Below are positions 8,713-16,663 of a DNA stretch of 64,000 nucleotides, piece after piece. The notes beneath the pieces are model-generated. The model did no database searches and was not told the DNA's origin. It was given only the letters and a program-made list of their open reading frames with translations. The position numbers were made by a program, and so were the translations under genes. How positions within the stretch are numbered: position 1 is the first letter of the stretch; every line of letters starts with the position of its first letter. Source of the DNA: an uncultured Nitrospina sp. (GTDB taxonomy: Bacteria > Nitrospinota > Nitrospinia > Nitrospinales > VA-1); contig CALAGQ010000125.1 in assembly GCA_937891765.1 (NCBI GenBank), positions 44,067 to 108,066 of the forward strand. The letters run 5' to 3'.

Positions 8713-11321
8713 TTGATATAAAAGAGTTGAGAGCTTTACGTGGGCCTAATCGATATACTCGACACCCGGCCATATTCATGGTCTTGGACATCAAGGATTA
8801 TGAAAGTCGCCCTTCAGATACGATAGAAGGATTTTCAGATCGACTGGTGACACTTCTTCCAACCCTCCAGGAACATGGATGTTCCATTGGAGGCCCCGGT
8901 GGTTTTATCCAGAGGCTTCAAAAGGGAACTTGGGCGGGTCATATAATCGAGCATATTGCCCTAGAGCTTCAATGCTTGGCTAGCATGGAGGTTGGATACG
9001 GAAAAACTTATGGTACATCAAAAAAAGGAATTTACCTTGTGGTTTTCCGTTACCGCGTAGAATCGGCAGGTTTAAAGGCAGCTAAAGAGGCTGTTTCTTT
9101 ATTCGAGGCTGTCGTTGAAGAAAAAAGTTTTGATATTAGCCAAGTTGTTTCCGATCTCAAGGTCTTGCGCGAAGATGATATGTTGGGACCCACCACCTTG
9201 AGTATTGTGGAAGAAGCTAAGTCGAGAGGCATTCCTTTTCTCCGCTTAAATGACGATAGCTATATCCAGTTAGGTTATGGTGCTCATCAAAAACGTATTC
9301 AAGCTTCCATAACCAGTCATACTTCGGCTATTGCAGTAGAAGCGGCTGACGAAAAGACAAGATCCAAGGAGTATTTGAAAAAATCAGGAATTCCCGTTCC
9401 ACATGGACGAATGGTTTCGACTGAAGAAGAGGCCATAGCTGTTTTTAATGATATTGGCGCCGCTGTTGTTGTTAAACCAGATGTGGGAAATCATGGCATA
9501 GGGTCAACGATTGATATTACAGATTTGGATCAATTAAAAATAGCTTTTCAGGTAGCTAAAGCCGAACACCCAGATGTGATTGTTGAAGAGTATGTTCATG
9601 GCTTCGATTTTCGTCTATTGGTTATAGACGGAAAGTTAGTAGCGGCAGCCAGGCGAGAACCTGCTCATGTGATAGGCGATGGAATATCTTCTATCAAAAA
9701 TCTTATTGAAAAAACCAACGCTGATCCTCGTCGTGGGTTTGGACATGAAAAGGTCCTAACTCAAATTGATGTTGATCACATGACGGAAACAATCTTATCC
9801 ATCAAAGGACTTTCTTTAGATTCATGTCCAGAGAAGGGAGAGAAGGTGTATTTGAAAGCCACTGCTAATCTTAGTCAGGGAGGTACCGCTACCGATGTCA
9901 CCGATGAGGTAAGCCCTGATATTCGTTTAATGGCGGAACGAGCCGCTCGAATTATTGGGTTGGATTGCGTGGGAGTGGATGCCTTAGCTCTCGATATATC
10001 CCTTCCCCTAGACCCATCGGGCATTAAAGTAGTTGAGGTAAATGCTGCGCCCGGATTCCGGATGCACTTAGAGCCGACACACGGCCAACCCCGTAATGTT
10101 GCAAAACCACTAGTAGATATGCTTTTCCCCGAGGATTACGTTCAAGTCCCCGTTTTAGCAGTCACCGGAACAAATGGTAAAACAACGACCTGTAAATTGA
10201 TCGCCCATACATTAAAGTATGCGGGAAAAATTGTGGGTCTAACCTGTACCACTGGCATTGAGATTGATGGAAATTCTATCTTATCTGGTGACTATAGTGG
10301 TCCAGAGGGAGCCGGGATTGTTATTAGAGAACCAACGGTAGACCACATAGTATTGGAAGTTGCTCGAGGAGGCATTGTCAGACGAGGTCTCGGTGTTGAT
10401 GAGGTCGATGTAGGTGTATTGCTCAATATTGGAAGCGACCATATGGGAACGGATTGGATCGAGTCCGAAAATGATCTGAGTTTGGTAAAGTCAACGGTTT
10501 TAGAAGTCGTCAAAAATTCGGGCACTTCGGTTTTAAACGCCGACGACGACATTGTCATGAGCGTTTTGGAACGTGCTCGCGGGAATATAATTTTATATTC
10601 TCTGGATTACAATAATCTGAAGCTTAAAGAACATGCGAAGGAAGGAGGAACCGTTGTCACGTTAGATAAAAGAAATGTCATCATTAGAAATCGCGAATTG
10701 GACATCATTGTCTGTGCGGTTGAAGAAATTCCCATTTCTTTAGGCGGAATCGTTGACTTTAATATCTCCAATGCTCTAGCTGCCATTGGTGCCCTGTTAG
10801 GTTTGAATCTGCCTGTTGAGCAAATTCGAAATGGTGTTATGACATTTTATCCTTCTGCGAATCAAAACCCTGGTCGAATGAATTTATTTGATTTTCAAAA
10901 ATACAAAGTTCTTGTCGATTATAGTCACAACTCAGAATCTGCTCGCGCCCTGGCCAAGTTATTACCTCGGCTCTCACCGGGGCGAAAAATTGCTTTATGT
11001 CATGGAACCGGTAGTCGAACTAATGAACAAATTATTGAATACGGCAAGGCCTTGGCCTCAGTATATGATTATATCGTGCTGGTAGATTTTGATCCTCGTC
11101 ATCGACCAATTGGAGAAACGCTCGACCTGGTTCACGATGGGCTGATCAAAGCAAACTTCAAAGCAGAGAATATTTCTATCGCACCAGAACCAAGTAAGGC
11201 GGTGGACTACCTTTTTTCAAAGGCGAAAACAGGCGATCTGCTGGTCATTCACCCCGATAAACTCGAACCTGTTATGAGCCAAGTCATGGAGAAATACAGA
11301 CAAATTGTGACACATATTTAA
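8709..11321 (+). CDS. cphA: Cyanophycin synthetase
   Basis: 870 residues, full length for CphA1. The enzyme builds multi-L-arginyl-poly-L-aspartate using two ATP-dependent active sites. An N-terminal domain of ~160 residues starts with the diagnostic LRALRGPNRYTRHP. An ATP-grasp domain (~210-480) carries VVVKPDVGNHGIGS and KVVEVNAAPGFRMH and adds Asp. A Mur-ligase-like domain (~485-870) carries the P-loop VTGTNGKTTTCKL and VLVDYSHNSESARAL and adds Arg. Translation starts at TTG 8709, overlapping cphB by 4 bases. Codons are visibly more A/T-ending than in neighbours such as ilvB. This is the last gene before the right att-like repeat. Confidence 0.96.
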   Translation: MIDIKELRALRGPNRYTRHPAIFMVLDIKDYESRPSDTIEGFSDRLVTLLPTLQEHGCSIGGPGGFIQRLQKGTWAGHIIEHIALELQCLASMEVGYGKTYGTSKKGIYLVVFRYRVESAGLKAAKEAVSLFEAVVEEKSFDISQVVSDLKVLREDDMLGPTTLSIVEEAKSRGIPFLRLNDDSYIQLGYGAHQKRIQASITSHTSAIAVEAADEKTRSKEYLKKSGIPVPHGRMVSTEEEAIAVFNDIGAAVVVKPDVGNHGIGSTIDITDLDQLKIAFQVAKAEHPDVIVEEYVHGFDFRLLVIDGKLVAAARREPAHVIGDGISSIKNLIEKTNADPRRGFGHEKVLTQIDVDHMTETILSIKGLSLDSCPEKGEKVYLKATANLSQGGTATDVTDEVSPDIRLMAERAARIIGLDCVGVDALALDISLPLDPSGIKVVEVNAAPGFRMHLEPTHGQPRNVAKPLVDMLFPEDYVQVPVLAVTGTNGKTTTCKLIAHTLKYAGKIVGLTCTTGIEIDGNSILSGDYSGPEGAGIVIREPTVDHIVLEVARGGIVRRGLGVDEVDVGVLLNIGSDHMGTDWIESENDLSLVKSTVLEVVKNSGTSVLNADDDIVMSVLERARGNIILYSLDYNNLKLKEHAKEGGTVVTLDKRNVIIRNRELDIIVCAVEEIPISLGGIVDFNISNALAAIGALLGLNLPVEQIRNGVMTFYPSANQNPGRMNLFDFQKYKVLVDYSHNSESARALAKLLPRLSPGRKIALCHGTGSRTNEQIIEYGKALASVYDYIVLVDFDPRHRPIGETLDLVHDGLIKANFKAENISIAPEPSKAVDYLFSKAKTGDLLVIHPDKLEPVMSQVMEKYRQIVTHI

Positions 11322-11487
11322 GATTCTTCATGGTTCATGGAGAGTTAAACAGTTACCTCAGAGAATACTATGAAACTTGAAGGACAGAATTAAAGGAAAG
11401 GTTATGTCCCAAAATGGTACTTAAGTGCGGTATTACTGACTTTACCCGTTCCGAGTACGAAGTTTAATGTTGGTAATATCACGAAGT

Positions 11488-11508
11488 CCCGTCGCTCACC
11501 CTATTTTT
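11488..11508 (+). repeat. Right att-like direct repeat
   Basis: Copy of the tRNA-His 3' end (20 of 21 bases match 6684-6704, one C-to-T change). It is not part of a second tRNA: no cloverleaf can be drawn upstream of it. Confidence 0.7.
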
Positions 11509-11867
11509 TGGCAGAAGGTGCTGGATCAAACAAACGCAGGATGCGTTACAGGGTAGTCCTAAAAAAAGCTCCTTGATTAAGAATCCTCCCCGCCCCTAAA
11601 TAAAAATCTGAAAGGTTCAAACCTTAATCACGTTCTTCGAGCAGCAACCTCAATATCATTTTCTGCAGTTGCTTTTTCCAAAACGGCCCATCTTGGCCGT
11701 AGTCATACAGACTTGGCCTCCCTCTCCCGGCGACCGATCCTTCTCGCGAGATCGAACCGACCAAACATAGATTTTATAGATCGATGACTTGCTGGCATTT
11801 ACAGCCGCCTTATGGTTCCAAGCATAAAAATTGTCCGGAACTCTGCTCCACCCGATGATGATGTTTT

Positions 11868-11915
11868 GACCATCAACTTCTCTTGTTTCTCCTTACTCAA
11901 CCGACTCTTACGCAT
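11868..11915 (-). pseudogene. Relic of an IS1595-family (IS1016-like) transposase N-terminus
   Basis: The minus strand encodes MRKSRLSKEKQEKLMV, which resembles the first 16 residues of IS1016/ISXO2-type transposases as I remember them. The resemblance then ends: no helix-turn-helix continuation or catalytic domain follows and the frame soon stops. It is best read as the remnant of an insertion sequence that decayed or was deleted beside the att-like repeat. The match is short, so confidence is limited. Confidence 0.35.
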
Positions 11916-11963
11916 GTCCATACTGATAACATTTTCTTAGTTATCTAGTACAGCCCCTAGTTT

Positions 11964-12437
11964 TTAATGTGTCGTTTTTCCACCCAGTAAAAAGGGGAAG
12001 CGCTTTGTAATAAATCCGTCAGCAGAGAACAGGCCCCCACCGCTAATTAAAAGAGGAAGACATAAGGTGATAGCCAGAAGGTGGTATTCAAAACCCTCTC
12101 CACCCTGCTTGCCAGACCAGTTCATAAAAAATCCATTGGCCGCATGTGACATGATGATGGCGCCTGACATGATGATTAGAATCCCCGCCGCACAAAAACG
12201 AGTCAGGAACCCGGTGATCAATCCTAGTGCTCCGAGAGATTCACCCATTATCACCAATATGGCAACGACCATTGGAACTCCCAGTTGGTTGGTAAAAAAC
12301 CCAAGGGTGCCTTCCAGCCCATATCCCCCGAACCATCCAAGAAGTTTCTGGGCGCCGTGGGGGAATATGACGATTCCAAGCATCACGCGAATAATAAGAT
12401 TATTGATACTGTCATCTGTCCGAAAAAAAGCTTTCAT
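11964..12437 (-). CDS. DoxX family membrane protein
   Basis: 157 residues with four hydrophobic segments (about 15-35, 53-73, 80-100, 122-142). The DoxX signature is visible: RVMLGIVIFPHGAQKLLGWFGG at the start, then a GESLGALGLITGFLTR segment and a final hydrophobic stretch. DoxX-type proteins are small inner-membrane proteins linked to quinone or thiosulfate oxidation, or to redox stress; the activity of this one is unknown. ATG 12437 follows AAGGAAAA. It sits about 80 bases behind the pirin gene on the same strand, a pairing often seen in bacteria and suggesting a shared redox-stress role. Confidence 0.88.
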   Translation of the reverse strand: MKAFFRTDDSINNLIIRVMLGIVIFPHGAQKLLGWFGGYGLEGTLGFFTNQLGVPMVVAILVIMGESLGALGLITGFLTRFCAAGILIIMSGAIIMSHAANGFFMNWSGKQGGEGFEYHLLAITLCLPLLISGGGLFSADGFITKRFPFLLGGKTTH

Positions 12438-12520
12438 TTTATTTTCCTTTCTATCGATTGCGGTACAGGGGATAGTCCACTTGCGCCGGAACTTCTATGG
12501 CCGCCACACGCAATGGAGAA

Positions 12521-13219
12521 TCAGAGTCGGCTTGCAAAGAAGTATCTCCTGACTGTTGTGCGTGAATCAAGGCGAAATCCGGTCTGCATGTCGAACAATA
12601 ATCCCTTGCCAGAGATGACCACCAGCGCCAGAGTTTTTCCCTGGTCGGGCGGGTATTGAAACTGCCGGTCTTGCTCGATGGAAATATCTTTCATGATCAC
12701 ATCTGAAACAAGCGTGACCGGTGAACCGATACCTATGATGGTTTTGAGAGTGGCGCCGTCTTGCGATTCGGTTGGGAAGTCTTCGTTCTTATACTCATTA
12801 TAAGTCGGTTCATCATGGATTGTTCTGCGGAGAGCAGGGTCAAACCAGATCTGAAAAAAATCGGTGTGATCCCCAACCGTCTCCTCTTCATGGAAAACTC
12901 CTGAACCCGTTTGCATGACCTGCGCTCCGCCTGCTTTGACCCGACTCCTGTTTCCCAAAGAATCGTAATGCCCGATCTCCCCTTCCAGGGCGTAGCTCAT
13001 AATCTCGAAAGCCTGATGTGGATGCAGGGCGATTTTTCCATAGCCTTTTGCTGTAGCCCATGCCCAGTAGAACAGCGGACCGAGGTTTTTTATCTCTGGC
13101 CCTTCATGAGGGAATCCGATGGGTTTGATTTTGGTGATACGCCCGCCATCAAACTGGCCCACTCCCTGTGCTTCGGGGGGATAAATTTTAAAATCCAAAA
13201 CAGCTTGGCTTTGAATCAT
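12521..13219 (-). CDS. Pirin family protein
   Basis: 232-residue bicupin. The N-terminal cupin holds the metal ligands in LHPHQAFEIMSYALEGEIGHYDS (two His and a Glu) with a further His in SGVFHEEE, the standard pirin iron/copper site. The C-terminal cupin (from ~150) is degenerate, as is usual. Bacterial pirins include quercetin 2,3-dioxygenases and regulators that bind metabolic enzymes; the role here is open. It is transcribed ahead of doxX and 10 bases after the small TPR lipoprotein gene, so the three could form one minus-strand unit. Confidence 0.9.
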   Translation of the reverse strand: MIQSQAVLDFKIYPPEAQGVGQFDGGRITKIKPIGFPHEGPEIKNLGPLFYWAWATAKGYGKIALHPHQAFEIMSYALEGEIGHYDSLGNRSRVKAGGAQVMQTGSGVFHEEETVGDHTDFFQIWFDPALRRTIHDEPTYNEYKNEDFPTESQDGATLKTIIGIGSPVTLVSDVIMKDISIEQDRQFQYPPDQGKTLALVVISGKGLLFDMQTGFRLDSRTTVRRYFFASRL

Positions 13220-13229
13220 GATCTTGATT

Positions 13230-13583
13230 CTATTGCAAGAGCTTATTCAAGATTGGCGACTCGAGAATTTTTGAATTGCCTTTGGCCTGCTTTCTGGCCT
13301 TGCGAAAATTTTTAAGGGCTTTTTCTTTGTGGCCTTCCTGAAGATAGGCCAAGCCAAGATTGAAGTGAATTTCGCCCGAGGTTGGGTCGGCAAAGTTGGC
13401 CTGATTAAATTGCAGTAAAGCCTCCAAATATCTTCCGGCCTGATAATGTTCGATGCCAAGATCGTTGCGTGATTTTGCAGAAGGTTCGGCTCCTGGAAGT
13501 AAAGTCAGGGGAGGTTCATCCAAGCTTTTGGAGCAGCCGGGAACTCCCAAGGCGATCACTAATATTAGAATCCAAGTTTTCAT
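13230..13583 (-). CDS. Small TPR lipoprotein
   Basis: 117 residues. The N-terminus MKTWILILVIALGVPGC is a lipoprotein signal with lipobox GVPGC (Cys17). The mature part has about two tetratricopeptide units (SRNDLGIEHYQAGRYLEALLQFNQA and IHFNLGLAYLQEGHKEKALKNF, split here by conserved Gly/Tyr/Ala positions). Such short TPR lipoproteins act as envelope scaffolds; no specific partner is evident. It leads the pirin and DoxX genes. Confidence 0.75.
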   Translation of the reverse strand: MKTWILILVIALGVPGCSKSLDEPPLTLLPGAEPSAKSRNDLGIEHYQAGRYLEALLQFNQANFADPTSGEIHFNLGLAYLQEGHKEKALKNFRKARKQAKGNSKILESPILNKLLQ

Positions 13584-13662
13584 GGGAAAAAGGTATTATA
13601 AATTTAATCAGTACTTTGGAAAATTGCAAGGTTACCATCGCTGGTGAGAGATATGAAATAAT

Positions 13663-14372
13663 TATTTATTATAAAAGCATTTGGCAACATAAGAAAATTC
13701 ATCACCTATATTCTTACCAGCAATATTCCTGAGATTCTGCCCTTCATTGCTTTCACCGTGCTCGGAATTCCTCTTCCACTGACCGTTGTCTTAATCCTTT
13801 CCATAGACTTGGGGACGGATATTCTTCCGGCATTGGCGCTGGGTGTCGAGTCATCGGAAGATGATGTGATGCAAAAGCCACCTCGCCCCATGGATGAAAG
13901 ATTGCTCACCCCGGGCCTTTTGTTCAGATCATACGGGGTGATCGGAATGATTCAGGCTGCGGCAGGTTTTTTTTCTTATTTTTCTATTTTGTATTCCAAT
14001 GGGTGGGTATGGGGACAGAAACTAGCCCCCACGGACCCGGTTTATTTAAAAGCTGTTACCGCATTTTTTGTCAGCATCATCATTTGCCAGATCGCTAATG
14101 TGATGGTTTGCAGAACCCAAAGAGAATCCCTTTTCAAGAAGGGAATTTTGACAAACAAATTTGTGCTTCTGGGAATCGCCTCGGAATTGCTCTTGGTGGA
14201 GCTCATCACCAACAATGAAATTGCCCGGATAATTTTTGGTACCCACTCCCTAACTCTTTGGGAGAGCTTGTTGGCTTTGCCATTCGCTATCCTTATAGTT
14301 GCTGAGGAAGAATGGCGGAAATGGGGATTGAGAAATTGTAACCCCTTTGCAATCAAGTATCTCAACTGGTAA
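13663..14372 (+). pseudogene. C-terminal stump of a P-type cation ATPase
   Basis: The frame opens only after a TAA at ~13660, with no start codon or ribosome site in front, and at once reads AFGNIRKFITYILTSNIPEI, which is the beginning of transmembrane helix M5 in P2-type ATPases. It continues with PLPLTVVLILSIDLGTD (M6 ion-binding region) and four more helices to YLNW. The ~230 residues are the last quarter of a ~900-residue pump; the actuator, phosphorylation (DKTGT) and nucleotide domains are absent and the opposite-strand TPR gene begins ~80 bases upstream. A deletion has removed the rest, so it cannot work as a pump. Confidence 0.88.
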
Positions 14373-14531
14373 ATTTCACTTACATATCTCAGGGGAGAGG
14401 GCATGGATTTTCTTACCCTTCAACAGGAGTGATTTGTAAATCTTAAGCTGTATGCCGGAATGATGGGTCTGTATAATAGCTAAGCGGTATTTAATTGTCG
14501 ATTTGCGGTTTCACAATAGTCCTTTAATTTT

Positions 14532-15866
14532 TTGAAGAAGAAAATCATGCCTAATCAAGTCCGCGTAATAATTCTTGTTATCCTGATGGTTGTGGGGGCC
14601 GCAACCCTTGTGCCGGCGGAAGAGAGTCCCGGTTCGCTGGCGGACGGGGAAAAGGCGTTTCTGCTGGGAGAATACGATAAAGCCGAGAAAATATTCAGTG
14701 TCCTTCTCGAAAAGGAACCGGATAATTATATTTTACTGAGAGCTCAGGCCAATACCAAGATACAGCTGAAGAAATATGCCGAGGCCGAAAAACTGTTGGA
14801 TAAAATTCTCGCTATGCCGGTGGCGACGGGTCGGAACGTTCTGGTTCATGCCGAAGGCGGTGCTCTTGAGGCCGAACTGGTGGATGAGAATGTGATGGCT
14901 GTGGATGAATCCGGAAAGAGTGACGATGCGTTCAGTCAGTTTCTGAAAAAAGATCAGGAGGGACCCGTCCCGCACTACCGGGTGTTTCTCAAAAAAACCG
15001 GAAAAATGCAGCTCTTTCGAAAAAGTCGAATCCGGATCCAGTATTTTGGGATTCCTGCCGCCACTCGTGAAAAAATTGAGGTTTTGAAAGCCAATGTGAT
15101 GAAAAAAACTATTTCAGCCAGTCAGGCGAAACCGGAGCTGGAACTGGTTGATATCCCCGGCGGATGTTTTCAGATGGGAAGCCGGGTGGGTGATCCAGAT
15201 GAACAGCCTGTTCATAAGGTTTGTATCTCTGCTTTTAAGATGGCGAAATATGAAGTGAGGCAAAAGTATTTTCAAACCGTTATGGGCTATAACCCTTCAC
15301 AGTACGTGGGCGGAGATCTTCCGGTAGACACGGTGTCCTGGGAAGGCGCCAGAGACTACTGCAAAAAACAGGGTCTGCGTCTGCCAACAGAAGCTGAATG
15401 GGAGTACACGATCCGTGCGGGAACGACAGGAGAATATTATTGGGGAGAAAATATCACCGGCAAAGAAGCGAATTTCTGTGACAGTACATGCGTCCTCAAT
15501 AACCGCGAACCCAGCTTAACCGATGGTTTTAAAAACTCTGCTCCAGTGGGGTCATTCCCTCCCAATGCTTTTGGGCTTTATGATATGGCGGGCAATGTCA
15601 GTGAATGGGTGCTGGACTGGATGGCCATCGATACCAACTATTACGTGATGGGGCCGGAGAAAGACCCGCAAGGGCCAAGGCCGGAGCTGGACACCTGCAG
15701 CGGGGCGACTTGCGTCGGGTCAATTTCTATTACCAGTAAAGTATACCGGGGCGGGGCTTGGAATCAGGGCATTTCAGCCATGCGATCGGCGAACCGCAAG
15801 GACGCACACTTTCTGCTTAAGGCAGATGGAACCGGTTTTAGATGTGCTGGGGATTTAAAACCCTGA
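14532..15866 (+). CDS. TPR-SUMF1 (formylglycine-generating-enzyme-like) exported protein
   Basis: 444 residues. A signal peptide (hydrophobic ~8-22, cleavage near VPAEE) is followed by a short TPR region (~35-95, LADGEKAFLLGEYDKAEKIF) and a spacer. A C-terminal SUMF1/FGE-sulfatase domain (~205-444) shows VDIPGGCFQMGS, the KYEVRQKYF segment, RLPTEAEWEY, GLYDMAGNVSEWVLDW and FRCAGD. Bacterial FGE-like domains are mostly carbohydrate- or protein-modifying or binding modules; the Cys pair of true formylglycine enzymes cannot be assigned here and no sulfatase is nearby. TTG at 14532 gives the best signal peptide (MKKKIM); ATG at 14547 is the alternative. It faces a second SUMF1 gene tail to tail. 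Confidence 0.82.
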   Translation: MKKKIMPNQVRVIILVILMVVGAATLVPAEESPGSLADGEKAFLLGEYDKAEKIFSVLLEKEPDNYILLRAQANTKIQLKKYAEAEKLLDKILAMPVATGRNVLVHAEGGALEAELVDENVMAVDESGKSDDAFSQFLKKDQEGPVPHYRVFLKKTGKMQLFRKSRIRIQYFGIPAATREKIEVLKANVMKKTISASQAKPELELVDIPGGCFQMGSRVGDPDEQPVHKVCISAFKMAKYEVRQKYFQTVMGYNPSQYVGGDLPVDTVSWEGARDYCKKQGLRLPTEAEWEYTIRAGTTGEYYWGENITGKEANFCDSTCVLNNREPSLTDGFKNSAPVGSFPPNAFGLYDMAGNVSEWVLDWMAIDTNYYVMGPEKDPQGPRPELDTCSGATCVGSISITSKVYRGGAWNQGISAMRSANRKDAHFLLKADGTGFRCAGDLKP

Positions 15867-15867
15867 A

Positions 15868-16647
15868 TTATTTTGCGCAACGAAATCCGGCAAAGTTTAA
15901 TCGTTTGCCGGGCTTGGCATCGGTGCGGTCAGAGGGCCGTGTGCCGACGGGATAATTGATCCACGAACCTCCACGCATGACCTTGTATTTACCTTGCAAA
16001 GGGCCTTTGGGATTTTTGGCCGGCGAGCTCCCGTAATATTCTTTTCCATACCAATCGGACACCCACTCATAAACATTTCCGCCCATGTCATGCAACCCAT
16101 ATCCATTCGGAGAGAAGCTCCCTACCGGAGCGGTAGTTTCAAATCCATCCGTGAATTTTTTGGTTTTCCATCTTTTGTCGCAATGAAGGTCGCAAAAATT
16201 AGCTTTGCCTGACTGAACTTCATCGCCCCAGAAATAAACTTTTTCATCGCCACCTTTGGCGGCCACTTCCCATTCCGCTTCTGTCGGCAGACGTTTACCT
16301 GCCAACTTGCAATATTCCTGAGCTTCTTCCCAAGTCACTTTTTCCACAGGTAAGTTTTTGCCTTCAAACTCTGAGGGGTTGTTCCCCATTTTTCCGGCGA
16401 ACTCTTCCTGAGTGATTTCAAATTTGTCGATTGAAAAAGAATCCAGATAAACGGTGTGAACAGGTTCTTCATCATCAAACCATTTCATCTTGCAGGGGTC
16501 ATTATGCTTGGTGCACTCCGATAACGCCTTATCCGTTTTGAAACCTATTTTATAACTCCCCGCAGGAATGCGGATCATGGTTTCTTCGCTCCAACTTTGT
16601 TGTGGGAGACTGAAAAGCGTAAGGACGACAAAGATAATTAATGGCAA
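15868..16647 (-). CDS. SUMF1 (FGE-sulfatase) domain exported protein
   Basis: 259 residues: a short signal peptide (MPLIIFVVLTLFSLPQQSWS) and one SUMF1 domain with RIPAGSYKIGF, DKFEITQEEF, RLPTEAEWEVAAKGG, GLHDMGGNVYEWVSDWYG and FAGFRCAK. The domain is closely similar in layout to the C-terminal part of the convergent neighbour, and the two stop codons are 1-2 bases apart. The two proteins may be products of an inverted duplication. The start TTG at 16647 is the only start codon after an in-frame stop, and lacks a good ribosome site. It follows the aldehyde dehydrogenase gene by 16 bases on the same strand. Confidence 0.82.
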   Translation of the reverse strand: MPLIIFVVLTLFSLPQQSWSEETMIRIPAGSYKIGFKTDKALSECTKHNDPCKMKWFDDEEPVHTVYLDSFSIDKFEITQEEFAGKMGNNPSEFEGKNLPVEKVTWEEAQEYCKLAGKRLPTEAEWEVAAKGGDEKVYFWGDEVQSGKANFCDLHCDKRWKTKKFTDGFETTAPVGSFSPNGYGLHDMGGNVYEWVSDWYGKEYYGSSPAKNPKGPLQGKYKVMRGGSWINYPVGTRPSDRTDAKPGKRLNFAGFRCAK

Positions 16648-16663
16648 GGGCGCACCTGTTTTG

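Larger units (their letters stand above)
11322..11963. other. Gene-poor stretch at the right end of the islet
   Basis: About 640 bases without an intact gene. It holds the right att-like repeat (11488-11508) and a short transposase relic on the minus strand (see 11868-11915). A second open stretch on the minus strand, running down to a stop near 11630, encodes a fragment ending in FWKKQLQKMILRLLLEERD that I cannot place. The region looks like decayed mobile DNA. Confidence 0.5.

Noticed and set aside
12067..12659. Two long plus-strand frames (161 and 124 residues) across the DoxX and pirin genes
   Set aside because: They lie opposite two well-recognised families, show no family match and have no ribosome site.
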